Source of the DNA: Nocardioides sp. 503
Lineage (GTDB): Bacteria > Actinomycetota > Actinomycetes > Propionibacteriales > Nocardioidaceae
DNA length: 64,000 nt
Reading direction: 5' to 3'
Assembly: GCF_004522095.1 (NCBI RefSeq)
Contig: NZ_SPUI01000003.1
Coordinates: forward strand, 1 to 64,000
Below, one piece after another: positions 28,029 through 36,404 of the stretch. The stretch's first letter is position 1. Each line of letters opens with the position of its first letter. The notes beneath the pieces are model-generated. The model was not told where the DNA came from. It did not search any database and was given only the letters and a program-made list of their open reading frames with translations. The translations under genes were made by a program, and so were the position numbers.

Positions 28029-28706
28029 ATGCGCACCACCCACAAGCGCTTCATCGGCGGCGTCGCCGCCGCAGCACTGCTGGCCTTCCCGCTGGCCGCC
28101 TGCGGCAGCGACGACGACTCCACCAGCTCGTCGAGCTCCTCGGAGTCGTCCGCCCCCGCGAAGGCTCCCGAGCCGGTCGCGTCCATCGACGCCCTGACCG
28201 GTGAGAGCACCGCCATCGCCCTCGACCAGGGCTTCGTCGACGCCCTCACCACCCTCAAGCTCACCCCCGGAGTCACCGGCGACGCCAAGCTCACCGACGG
28301 CTCCCTGATCTTCCCCATCACCGGCGGCAACGTCTCGGTCTTCGAGCCCGGCTCGGTCCCCAACTACGTCGTGGGCCAGATCCAGCACGAGAACTCCGGC
28401 CTCTCACTCACCGCCGGAGACACCAAGGTCGAGCTCACCAACTTCAACGTCGACCCCGGCGTCTCCCGCGTCTACGGCGACGTCAGCGTCAACGGCAAGA
28501 CCGTCGTCACCAGCGCGTTCCTCTTCAACCTCGACGGCTCCACCCTCGAGCCGCTGAAGACCGAGGGCACCAACGCCATCCTCACCGGCACCCAGGTCCA
28601 GATCTCCGACGTGGCCGCCCCCCTGCTCAACGACACCTTCAAGACCGACGCCGTCAAGCCCGGCCTCCTCGTCGGCATCGCCACCATCACGGTCGCCACG
28701 AAGTAA
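28029..28706 (+). CDS. Secreted lipoprotein, copy 2 of a duplicated pair
   Basis: A 225-residue lipoprotein with lipobox FPLAACG (Cys25) and a Ser/Asp-rich linker (about 27-44) unlike that of copy 1. The remaining about 180 residues are identical to copy 1. A TTAGGA ribosome site precedes the ATG. Unlike copy 1 it is followed by a strong hairpin rather than a gene, so it is probably monocistronic. The same mature domain carried on two different linkers suggests recent gene conversion between the copies. Confidence 0.88.
   Translation: MRTTHKRFIGGVAAAALLAFPLAACGSDDDSTSSSSSSESSAPAKAPEPVASIDALTGESTAIALDQGFVDALTTLKLTPGVTGDAKLTDGSLIFPITGGNVSVFEPGSVPNYVVGQIQHENSGLSLTAGDTKVELTNFNVDPGVSRVYGDVSVNGKTVVTSAFLFNLDGSTLEPLKTEGTNAILTGTQVQISDVAAPLLNDTFKTDAVKPGLLVGIATITVATK
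28162..28706 (+). repeat. Direct repeat copy 2 (545 bp, with 23596-24140)
   Basis: Second member of the 545-bp direct repeat. Recombination between the two would delete about 4.6 kb holding both methyltransferases and the oxidoreductase. Confidence 0.97.
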
Positions 28707-28740
28707 CACCTCCTCCCCACCCACTGGGGAAGGACACAGA

Positions 28741-28795
28741 CGAGGCGGCGTCCGAAGGCCCGGTGCTTGTGACACCGAGGCCTTGGACGCCGTCT
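28741..28795. terminator. Bidirectional terminator hairpin
   Basis: GGCGTCC-AAGGCC-CGGTG pairs with CACCG-GGCCTT-GGACGCC (each with single mismatches between blocks), giving a stem of about 20 bp, followed on the plus strand by CTCTTCT. It separates the convergent lipoprotein and GDPD genes. A related hairpin is found at the start of the methyltransferase gene after copy 1. Confidence 0.75.
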
Positions 28796-28839
28796 CTTCT
28801 CGCGCTTCGTCCCGACGGACGCGGCACCAGCCCTGGGTG

Positions 28840-29979
28840 CTAGCCCAGCCACTCCTCCAGTGCGTCCACCACGGAGTCGGGGTGGTCCGCGAAGATGCCG
28901 TCGACGCCCGCGTCCAGCAGGGCGTGCACCTCCGCGCGCACGTCACCCTTCGCGTTCGGGTCCGTGCCTCGCCGGAAGTTCGTCGCCATGAACTGGTTCT
29001 CGTCGCGCACGGTCCACACGTGCACGACCAAACCCCGTCGGTGCGCGTCACGAACCACCGCGCTGGGCGCGCCCGCGGCACCGGTCGCCGGGTCGCGCGG
29101 GAGGACCAGGTCCTTGTGCGCGCCCAGCCCGTCGGCGTACCGGGCGATGGTGTCGAGACCGCGCGGCGTGACCAGGTCGCGGTAGGTGCGCGGGTCGCCC
29201 GCGGCGACCAGGTCGTACGGCGCACCGGCGGCGTCGACCAGCTGCGCCAGCGGCACCGCGGTCATCCGGTCGAGGTCGCGCAGGTTCGCCGTCTCGAAGC
29301 TCTGGATGATCACCTTCGACCGCTTGCGGTCGAGCCCGAAGCGATCGAGCGTCCGCACCAACGGCTCCTCCAGGGAGAGCCCGATCGAGTCGAAGTAGGT
29401 CGGGTGCTTCGTCTCGGGGTAGACCCCGATGCTCCGCCCCGTCCGCCGGGACTCCTCGCGCACCAGCTGCAGCACCTCGGTGAGGGTGGGGATCTCGAAG
29501 CGGCCGTCGTAGCGGGTGTTGTCGGGGCGCACCAGCGGCAGCCGCTCCTTGGCGCGCAGCGTCTTCAGCTCCGCGAGCGTGAAGTCCTCGGTGAAGAAGC
29601 CGGTGACGGCACGGCCGTCGATCGTCTTGGTCGTGCGCCGGCCGGCGAACTCCGGGTGGTCCGCGACGTCGGTGGTGCCGCCGATCTCGTTCTCGTGCCG
29701 GGCGACCAGCACCCGGTCCTTGGTCGAGACGAGGTCCGGCTCGACGTAGTCGGCGCCGAGCCGGATGGCGAGGCGGTAGGACGCGAGCGTGTGCTCGGGG
29801 CGGTAGCCGGACGCGCCGCGGTGCCCGACCACGACCGGGTCAGCGCGGTGCGGTGCCTGGTGCGCGCGGGCGGTGCCCGCCTCGGCGCTGGCGGGAACGG
29901 TCGCGAGCGCCGGCGCCATCGCGAGGGCGACGAGCGGCAGGAGGAGGGGGCGATGACGGAGGTGCTTCCGAGAGGTCAT
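28840..29979 (-). CDS. Secreted glycerophosphodiester phosphodiesterase
   Basis: A 379-residue exported protein with a signal peptide (about 1-32, ending PASAEA) and a GDPD TIM barrel: VVGHRGASGYRPEHT (catalytic His, Arg, Glu), GADYVEPDLVSTKD, and VHVWTVRDEN. It resembles GlpQ-type enzymes releasing glycerol-3-phosphate from deacylated phospholipids or teichoic acids. The insert GGTTDVADHPEF is typical of the longer GlpQ group. ATG at 29979 begins the signal peptide. Confidence 0.92.
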   Translation of the reverse strand: MTSRKHLRHRPLLLPLVALAMAPALATVPASAEAGTARAHQAPHRADPVVVGHRGASGYRPEHTLASYRLAIRLGADYVEPDLVSTKDRVLVARHENEIGGTTDVADHPEFAGRRTTKTIDGRAVTGFFTEDFTLAELKTLRAKERLPLVRPDNTRYDGRFEIPTLTEVLQLVREESRRTGRSIGVYPETKHPTYFDSIGLSLEEPLVRTLDRFGLDRKRSKVIIQSFETANLRDLDRMTAVPLAQLVDAAGAPYDLVAAGDPRTYRDLVTPRGLDTIARYADGLGAHKDLVLPRDPATGAAGAPSAVVRDAHRRGLVVHVWTVRDENQFMATNFRRGTDPNAKGDVRAEVHALLDAGVDGIFADHPDSVVDALEEWLG

Positions 29980-30081
29980 GCCACCAGGCTTGCCGACCCC
30001 GGTGACGACCGCGCGTGCCCCAGGTGAACCTGCGGCGTACTCACCGCCCCGAGCCCGGGGGTCGAGGAAGGACGACGTCCT

Positions 30082-30131
30082 GTCTCGAAACCTCGCCCCG
30101 GAGGACCGCCCTCCCCCGGGGGTTTCGAGAC
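30082..30131. repeat. REP-like pair in inverted orientation
   Basis: GTCTCGAAACC (30082-30092) faces GGTTTCGAGAC (30121-30131). Outside each core lies a small stem (GGAC-gtc-GTCC on the left unit, GGTCGC-tgc-GCGACC on the right) followed by a TCCTC(A/G)ACCC tail. The pair lies between glpQ-like and RNase J genes. Confidence 0.75.
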
Positions 30132-30134
30132 GGT

Positions 30135-30215
30135 CGCTGCGCGACCTCCTCAACCCACGATCGGTGCGCGACCTGGTCAACCCACGGTCGGTGCGCGACG
30201 TAATCGACCCACGAC
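30135..30215. repeat. Three 27-bp tandem repeats derived from the REP tail
   Basis: Units at 30135-30161, 30162-30188 and 30189-30215 share CGNTGCGCGAC ... CAACCCACG with some substitutions. The first unit is the stem and tail of the adjoining REP element, so the array probably arose by its local amplification. Confidence 0.7.
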
Positions 30216-30224
30216 CCCCTCGGG

Positions 30225-31910
30225 TCAGGCGTCGATGACGATCGGGATGACCAGCGGGCTGCGGCGGAAGGTCTTGTGCGCCCAGCGACCGATGTCGCGC
30301 GCGAGCATCTGCTCGAGCTGACGCGCGTCGCCGATGCCCTCGCGGGCGGCGTGCGCGAGCGTCTTCTCGATGACCTGGACCGCGGGGTCGAAGGCCTTCG
30401 GCTCGTGCACGAAGCCACGCACCAGGAAGTCCGGCGGGTCGGCCAGCTGACCGGAGTCGGCGTCGACGATGGCCAGGACCGTGACGACACCCTCCTCGGC
30501 GAGGGTGCGGCGGTCCTTGAGGGTCGCCTCGGTGACGCCGCCGACGGTCTGCGCGTCGACGTAGATGTTGCCGGCCTGCACCTTGCCGGTGATCGTGGCC
30601 TTGCCCTGGTGGAGGTCCACCACGACGCCGTCCTCGGCGAGGACGACGTTCTTGGGGTCCATGCCGGTGGCGATCGCCAGGTCGGCGTTGGCCCGCAGGT
30701 GGCGGTACTCGCCGTGGACCGGCATCACGTTCTTGGGCTTGACGATGTTGTAGCAGTAGACGAGCTCGCCGGCGCTGGCGTGGCCCGAGACGTGCACCTT
30801 GGCGTTGCCCTTGTGGACCACGTTGGCGCCCCAGCGGGTGAGGCCGTTGATGACGTTGGAGATGGCGTTCTCGTTGCCGGGGATGACCGAGCTGGCCATG
30901 AGGATCGTGTCGCCCTCGCCCACGCGGATCTTGTGGTCACGGTTAGCCATGCGCGACAGCGCGGCCAGCGGCTCGCCCTGCGAGCCGGTGCAGATCAGCG
31001 TCACCTTGTTGGGCGCCATCTTCTCCAGCTGGGCCAGCGGGACGATGAGGTTCTGCGGGACCTTGAGGTAGCCCAGGTCCTGGGCCACGCCCATGTTGCG
31101 CACCATCGAGCGGCCGACGAAGGAGACCTTGCGGCCGTGCTCGTGGGCGGTGTCGAGCACCTGCTGGATGCGGTGCACGTGGCTGGCGAAGCTGGAGACG
31201 ATCACGCGGCGCGGCGCCGTGCGGAAGACCTTCTCGATCGCCGGCGCGAGCTCGCGCTCGGAGGTCGTGAAGCCCGGCACCTCGGCGTTGGTGGAGTCGG
31301 TGAGGAACAGGTCCACGCCCTCCTCGCCGAGGCGGGCGAAGCCGCGCAGGTCGGTGATGCGCTTGTCCAGCGGGAACTGGTCCATCTTGAAGTCGCCGGT
31401 GTGCAGGACCGTGCCGCCCTGGGTGCGGATGGCCACGGCGAGCCCGTCGGGGATCGAGTGGTTGACCGCGAGGAACTCCAGGTCGAAGGGCCCGAACGAC
31501 TTGCGGTCGCCCTCGGCGACCTCGTCGCGGACCGGTCGGATCTGGTGCTCCTTGAGCTTCTCGGTGATCAGCGCGAGCGTCAGGCGCGAGGCGATGACCG
31601 GGATGTCGCGGCGCTCGCGCAGAAGGTACGGCACGCCGCCGATGTGGTCCTCGTGGCCGTGCGTGAGCACGATGCCGACGATGGACTCGAGGCGGTCCCG
31701 GATCCAGCTGAAGTCGGGCAGGATCACGTCGACGCCGGGCTGGTGCTCCTCGGGGAAGAGCACGCCGCAGTCGACGACGAGCAGCTTGCCGTCGAACTCG
31801 AAGACGGTCATGTTGCGGCCGATCTCGCCGAGGCCGCCGAGCGCGACGACGCGCAGGGCGTCCTTCGCGAGCTTCGGGGGCTTCTGGAGCTCGGGGTGGG
31901 GGTGGCTCAC
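30225..31910 (-). CDS. rnj: Ribonuclease J
   Basis: A 561-residue metallo-beta-lactamase/beta-CASP nuclease with 5' exonuclease and endonuclease activity in mRNA decay and rRNA maturation. Zinc site LTHGHEDHIGG, further motifs LHTGDFKMDQ and DSTN, beta-CASP VSSFASHVHR, and CTGSQGEP. GTG at 31910 is used because homologues start just before HPELQKPPKL; an upstream extension of 17 codons overlaps the RF3 gene. It lies 40 nt after prfC and may share its transcript. Confidence 0.93.
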   Translation of the reverse strand: MSHPHPELQKPPKLAKDALRVVALGGLGEIGRNMTVFEFDGKLLVVDCGVLFPEEHQPGVDVILPDFSWIRDRLESIVGIVLTHGHEDHIGGVPYLLRERRDIPVIASRLTLALITEKLKEHQIRPVRDEVAEGDRKSFGPFDLEFLAVNHSIPDGLAVAIRTQGGTVLHTGDFKMDQFPLDKRITDLRGFARLGEEGVDLFLTDSTNAEVPGFTTSERELAPAIEKVFRTAPRRVIVSSFASHVHRIQQVLDTAHEHGRKVSFVGRSMVRNMGVAQDLGYLKVPQNLIVPLAQLEKMAPNKVTLICTGSQGEPLAALSRMANRDHKIRVGEGDTILMASSVIPGNENAISNVINGLTRWGANVVHKGNAKVHVSGHASAGELVYCYNIVKPKNVMPVHGEYRHLRANADLAIATGMDPKNVVLAEDGVVVDLHQGKATITGKVQAGNIYVDAQTVGGVTEATLKDRRTLAEEGVVTVLAIVDADSGQLADPPDFLVRGFVHEPKAFDPAVQVIEKTLAHAAREGIGDARQLEQMLARDIGRWAHKTFRRSPLVIPIVIDA

Positions 31911-31950
31911 GTGGTGGTCCGTTCTGGAGAGGCGGAGCTGGGCTCCATGG

Positions 31951-33525
31951 TCAGCCACCACTCGCGGGCAGCTGTTCTAGCAAGATGTCGGGGTGGTCGC
32001 GCTTCGCGGTGTGCGCGCGCCACTTGTCCGGGAAGAGAGCGAGGTAGGCGCCGTCGGAGCGGCGCATGACCTCGACGCCGCGCACGGTGCCGAGGGCCTC
32101 GACGCCGTCGGCGTCGGTGAGCATGGCGAGCTGGTAGTCGAGGCGCTCGAGCCGGATGGCGGCGCCGTACTCGGACTCCATGCGGGCGCTGACGACCTCG
32201 AACTGCATCGGGCCGACCGCCGCCAGCACCGGCGCCTGGTCGCCGCGGAGGTCGGAGCGCAGCACCTGCACGACGCCCTCCTGGTCCATCTGCTCGATGC
32301 CGCGGCGGAACTGCTTGTAGCGGCCGGTGTCGGCGGCGCGCGCCGACATGAAGTGCTCGGGCGCGAAGCTGGCGATCGGCGGGTAGCGCACGGGGCGACC
32401 CTCGTAGATCGTGTCACCGACCCGCAGCGCGGAGGCGTTGACCAGGCCGACGATGTCGCCGGGCAGCGCGGTCTCGACGACCGAGCGCTCGCGGCCGAAG
32501 ACGGCCTGGGCGTACTTGGTCGCGAACGGCTTGCCGGTCTCGCCGTGGTTGACCACCATGCCGCGGTGGAAGACACCCGAGCAGACGCGGGCGTAGGCGA
32601 GCCGGTCGCGGTGGTTGGTGTCCATGCCGGACTGCACCTTGAACACGAACGCGCTGAAGTCCTCGTCGACCTCGCGGCGGGTGCCGTCGACGGCCTCGGT
32701 CGCCGACGGCGGCGGGGCCAGCTCGAGGAGCACCTCGAGGAGCTGGGCGACCCCGAAGTTCTGCAGCGCCGAGGCGAACAGCACCGGGGTGGTGCGCCCT
32801 GCGAGGAAGCGCTCCTGGTCGTGGTCGGCGCCGTCCATCTCGAGCAGCTCGTGACCCTCGAGGGCCGCCTCCCACGCGTCGCCGGCCATCGCGCCGGCCT
32901 CGTCGGCGGGGACGTGGCGCTCGGGAGCGCGCGTCGCGCCGCCCGCCGTACGCGTGAAGTGGATGAAGTCTCCGCTGCGGCGGTCCAGGACGCCCTGGAA
33001 CTCCCCGGACTGCCCGACCGGCCAGGTGAGCGGGGTCGGCTTGAGCCCGATCTCCTTCTCGATCTCGTCCATGAGCTCGAGGGCGTCGAGGCCGGGGCGG
33101 TCCCACTTGTTGATGACGGTGACGACCGGGATCCCGCGGTGGGCGCAGACCTGGAAGAGCTTGAGCGTCTGCGGCTCGAGGCCCTTGGCCGCGTCGACGA
33201 GCATCACGGCGGAGTCGACGGCCGATAGGACCCGGTAGGTGTCCTCGGAGAAGTCGGAGTGGCCGGGAGTGTCGACCAGGTTGACCACGTGGTCGCGGTA
33301 GTCGAACTGCAGCGCGGCCGAGGTGATCGAGATCCCGCGCGAGCGCTCCATCTCCATCCAGTCCGACACGGTCCCCCGCCGGCCCGCCTTGCCGTGCACC
33401 GCTCCGGCCTCCGAGATCACGCGTGCGTGCAGCGCGAGGGCCTCGGTGAGGGTCGACTTGCCGGCGTCGGGGTGGCTGATCACCGCGAACGTGCGGCGCG
33501 GGCGGGTGTCGGTCGTGCTGGTCAT
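31951..33525 (-). CDS. prfC: Peptide chain release factor 3
   Basis: A 524-residue translational GTPase that recycles RF1/RF2 from the ribosome. GTP motifs: G1 SHPDAGKST, G2 SRGISITSA, G3 DTPGHSDFSEDTYR, G4 NKWDRPG; followed by domain II and the RF3 C-terminal domain (YKQFRRGIEQMDQEGVVQ). The ATG at 33525 begins MTSTTDTRPRRTFAV, as in homologues. It belongs with the other termination and rescue genes of this region. Confidence 0.95.
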   Translation of the reverse strand: MTSTTDTRPRRTFAVISHPDAGKSTLTEALALHARVISEAGAVHGKAGRRGTVSDWMEMERSRGISITSAALQFDYRDHVVNLVDTPGHSDFSEDTYRVLSAVDSAVMLVDAAKGLEPQTLKLFQVCAHRGIPVVTVINKWDRPGLDALELMDEIEKEIGLKPTPLTWPVGQSGEFQGVLDRRSGDFIHFTRTAGGATRAPERHVPADEAGAMAGDAWEAALEGHELLEMDGADHDQERFLAGRTTPVLFASALQNFGVAQLLEVLLELAPPPSATEAVDGTRREVDEDFSAFVFKVQSGMDTNHRDRLAYARVCSGVFHRGMVVNHGETGKPFATKYAQAVFGRERSVVETALPGDIVGLVNASALRVGDTIYEGRPVRYPPIASFAPEHFMSARAADTGRYKQFRRGIEQMDQEGVVQVLRSDLRGDQAPVLAAVGPMQFEVVSARMESEYGAAIRLERLDYQLAMLTDADGVEALGTVRGVEVMRRSDGAYLALFPDKWRAHTAKRDHPDILLEQLPASGG

Positions 33526-33713
33526 CGGGTCAAGACTCTCAGGTCGGGGGTCAAAACCCGTAACGGGCGAGACTCGCGCGACCACGTTCCGCAGAATTAA
33601 CGTCCCGAATGGCTGTCATTTCCACCGGTTCAGGAGCAACAGGCGTGTAATGGGGCCCACGGGCAGGCTCGACGACCTGGCCACGGCACGCGGACGGGTC
33701 TCGGGAGGTCACG

Positions 33714-34991
33714 ATGCACCACCGGCTGGGCACGCTCACCACCATCGCGTCCACGCTGCTGCTGGCCGTGGCGACGCTCAGCGGCAGCGCCCAGGCTCGC
33801 ACCGCCGGGGCGCCGCACACCGCCGCGGGGACCACCTCGACCACCGGCGCGCACGGCACCCCGACAGCCTGGCGGCCCGCGGCACCGCGGTCCCGGAAGG
33901 CCCCCGCGCGGGCGCCCAGCGGCTCGGGGGTGATGGCCCTGGACTGGACCGACCTGGACGACACCCCTCAGCGCGCCGCCGGGGACTACCTGGTCATGCA
34001 GCCCTGGGAGTACGCCCGCATCCCGGCGCTCAAGGCGGCCAACCCGCGCCTGCGGGTGCTGATGTACAAGGACGCGGCCGCCACCGTGGTCGAGCCCCAC
34101 GAGACGGGTCTCTACCCGACGGGCGTCGGCTACCGCGAGGCGTCCGCGCACCCGTGGTGGTTCCTCAGCGACGCCCAGGGTCACCGGCTGGAGTGGTCGG
34201 ACTGGCGCGGGCTCTACCCGATGAACGTCGCCAACCCCTCCTACCAACGCGCCTGGGGCGACAACGTCCTGGCCGAGCTGCAGGCGCACGACTGGGACGG
34301 CGTCTCGATCGACGACACCCTCACCTACCTCAGCCACCCCACCGTCGACGACCGGGTCTCGACGCAGATCCCCGACGACGCCGCGATGTACCGCGCCAGC
34401 GAGTCCTTCCTCGCCCACGTCGGCCCCCGGCTCCGCGACGCCGGCTACCTCGCCGTCCCCAACGTCACGGTCGAGTGGGACACCTGGAGCTCGACGCTGA
34501 GCGACTGGAGCCGCTACGTGTCCGGCTGGGAGAACGAGTACTTCGTCAAGTGGGGGCTGGACCGCGAGACCCGCTTCGACGACGCCGACTGGGAGTGGAA
34601 GATGCGGATGGCCGCCTGGTGCGCGCAGCGGCGGCTCCCGCTGCTGGCGATCACCTACAGCAGCCGCTCGGACCACGCGACGATGCGCTACCACCGCGCC
34701 ACCTGGCTGCTGACCTGGAACGGCCGTACCGGCGCGAGCATCTTCGTGCCCTCCGAGGAGGGGGCGAGCCACTGGTCGCCCCGCGCCAACACGCGCCTCG
34801 GCGCACCCCGCGGCGCGGCACGGCAGCGGGCCGGGGTGTGGCGGCGCAGCTACACGCGCGGGCTGGTCCTGGTGAACCCGACGACCCGCGCGCGCCGCGT
34901 GGCCGTGCCCCGGGGCTACCGGACGACGAGGGGCAAGGTCATCCGGACCGTGCGCCTCGGCCCCCGTACGGCGCGCCTGCTGCGCCGCTGA
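33714..34991 (+). CDS. Secreted putative glycoside hydrolase (GHL15-like)
   Basis: A 425-residue exported protein: signal peptide (about 1-28), a low-complexity Ala/Pro/Ser linker to about 75, then a TIM-barrel domain resembling hypothetical glycosyl hydrolase family 15. Candidate catalytic acids are in DGVSIDDTL and GWENEYFVKWG. The substrate is unknown; an envelope or exopolysaccharide glycan is plausible. A GGGAGG ribosome site precedes the ATG. Monocistronic. Confidence 0.75.
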   Translation: MHHRLGTLTTIASTLLLAVATLSGSAQARTAGAPHTAAGTTSTTGAHGTPTAWRPAAPRSRKAPARAPSGSGVMALDWTDLDDTPQRAAGDYLVMQPWEYARIPALKAANPRLRVLMYKDAAATVVEPHETGLYPTGVGYREASAHPWWFLSDAQGHRLEWSDWRGLYPMNVANPSYQRAWGDNVLAELQAHDWDGVSIDDTLTYLSHPTVDDRVSTQIPDDAAMYRASESFLAHVGPRLRDAGYLAVPNVTVEWDTWSSTLSDWSRYVSGWENEYFVKWGLDRETRFDDADWEWKMRMAAWCAQRRLPLLAITYSSRSDHATMRYHRATWLLTWNGRTGASIFVPSEEGASHWSPRANTRLGAPRGAARQRAGVWRRSYTRGLVLVNPTTRARRVAVPRGYRTTRGKVIRTVRLGPRTARLLRR

Positions 34992-35019
34992 GGTCCACCG
35001 CGGGCGGGCCGGTTCAGCG

Positions 35020-35188
35020 CGGCGCCACCCGGAAGACCGGCCACCGCGGGACCGAGCAGGTCCGGAGGTTCCTGACCAGGGCCGGCGTCAACCGCCTGGA
35101 GGGCGACTTCCCCGGCGGCGTCGTGGACCTGCGCTACCGCTTCACCCTGGCCGACGACCTCGTCGCCGAGCTCGTCATCGCCCCCTGA
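35020..35188 (+). pseudogene. Remnant of a SnoaL/NTF2-like gene
   Basis: A frame ending at 35188 reads HRGTEQVRRFLTRAG, then NRLEGDFPGGVVDLRYRF, then FTLADDLVAELVIAP, which match two separated parts of SnoaL-like proteins. The N-terminal helices and about 20-25 residues between the two matches are missing, and there is no start codon or ribosome site. It is a decayed gene. The left boundary is approximate. Confidence 0.6.
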
Positions 35189-35192
35189 GGTG

Positions 35193-36245
35193 TCACGGCG
35201 CCGAGGGGTCGACGCCGAGGTTGACCTCGCGGTCGTCGTTCTCGTCGGTCGCGCGTTCGCACTGACCTTCGAGGTCGCACCGGACCACGGTCGAGACGTA
35301 GACCGTCTCGCCGCTGGCGTCGTCGCCGACGCCCACGCTCACCTCGGCGAGCACGTGGCCGTCGTCCTCGAAGTAGGGCGCCGAGTCCATCTCGACCCAG
35401 GCGGTGCACCGCCGCGGGCGGCCCGTGCACCGCGCGAAGATCTCCTCGAGGTCGGCGAGCTCGGGGGCGATCGCGAAGGGGATCTTGACCACGACGGACT
35501 TGTCGGCCACGGTCCTCACCTGCACGAAGTAGCGGTCCTCGCCACCCCCGGCGTCCTCGAAGCCGATCGAGACCCGGTGGACGCCGTCCGGGGAGAGGGC
35601 GCCGGCATCGGCCGGCAGCTCGGCCTTGCCGAAGTAGACGTCGAGCGCGGCCTGGTCGGCGGGATCGAGGTCGGAGGGCTCGTCGGGAGTCGTCAGCTTC
35701 TGCAGCTGCTCCCCGGTGCGCACGTCGATCTCCCAGATGACTCGCTGCCCGGTGCCGCGGTCGTCGTAGTTCACCCAGAGGTGGCCGGTCTCCTCCACCA
35801 GGACGGGCGGGTAGCTGTAGGTCTCGTAGCCGCCCTTGCCCAGCCGTTGCGCGTGGCCGGACTCGTCGACGGCCCAGAAGCTGGTGAGGAAGTCGCCCGG
35901 AGCGCTCCCGGTGACCACGACCCGCCCGTCGACGGTGCCCATCATCTGCACGCTCGTCCCGGGCAGGTCCGTCTCGAGCGGTCGCCCGTCGATGACGAGG
36001 GTCGTGCCGACGGTGTGGTCGATCGCCGGCGGCTCCCCCATCGCGAGCTCGAACGGGTCGACGACGCCGTCGGGGAGCGGGGCGGACTTCGGGGTGAACG
36101 GCGCCTTCGACGGCGGCTCGGACGACGGCGACGAGGCCTTCTCCTCGGACGGCTGCTCCTCCCCACACGCTGCGAGGGCGCCGGCGAGGGCCGTGACCGT
36201 GACGGCGACGAGCGCCATCCGGCGGAGTCGGGGACGGAGCGACAT
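35193..36245 (-). CDS. Lipoprotein of unknown function
   Basis: A 350-residue exported protein with lipobox GALAACGEE (Cys about 28), a Ser/Pro/Glu-rich linker (about 30-60) and a beta-rich domain suggestive of a propeller (VDGRVVVTGS, GHLWVNYDD, VIWEIDVRTGEQL). Two Cys pairs in the C-terminal part may form disulfides (ARCTGRPRRC, RCDLEGQC). No family recognised. ATG at 36245 begins the signal peptide. Confidence 0.75.
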   Translation of the reverse strand: MSLRPRLRRMALVAVTVTALAGALAACGEEQPSEEKASSPSSEPPSKAPFTPKSAPLPDGVVDPFELAMGEPPAIDHTVGTTLVIDGRPLETDLPGTSVQMMGTVDGRVVVTGSAPGDFLTSFWAVDESGHAQRLGKGGYETYSYPPVLVEETGHLWVNYDDRGTGQRVIWEIDVRTGEQLQKLTTPDEPSDLDPADQAALDVYFGKAELPADAGALSPDGVHRVSIGFEDAGGGEDRYFVQVRTVADKSVVVKIPFAIAPELADLEEIFARCTGRPRRCTAWVEMDSAPYFEDDGHVLAEVSVGVGDDASGETVYVSTVVRCDLEGQCERATDENDDREVNLGVDPSAP

Positions 36246-36404
36246 GGAGGTCTCCTCGAGAAGGCGCGGCGGGCGACGGCAGTCGCCACCAGGTAGGACG
36301 CGCTGGCGCACGGGGAAGTTGCCCCGATCCGGGGTCCGTCACACGCGCGAGAGCCGCCCCGACCGAGGTCGGGGCGGCTGACGTGCTTCAAGAGGGCGAA
36401 CGAG

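Noticed and set aside
29978..30238. Short frame with RSVRDLVNP repeats
   Set aside because: It reads through the REP-derived 27-bp array and has no sign of being a gene.
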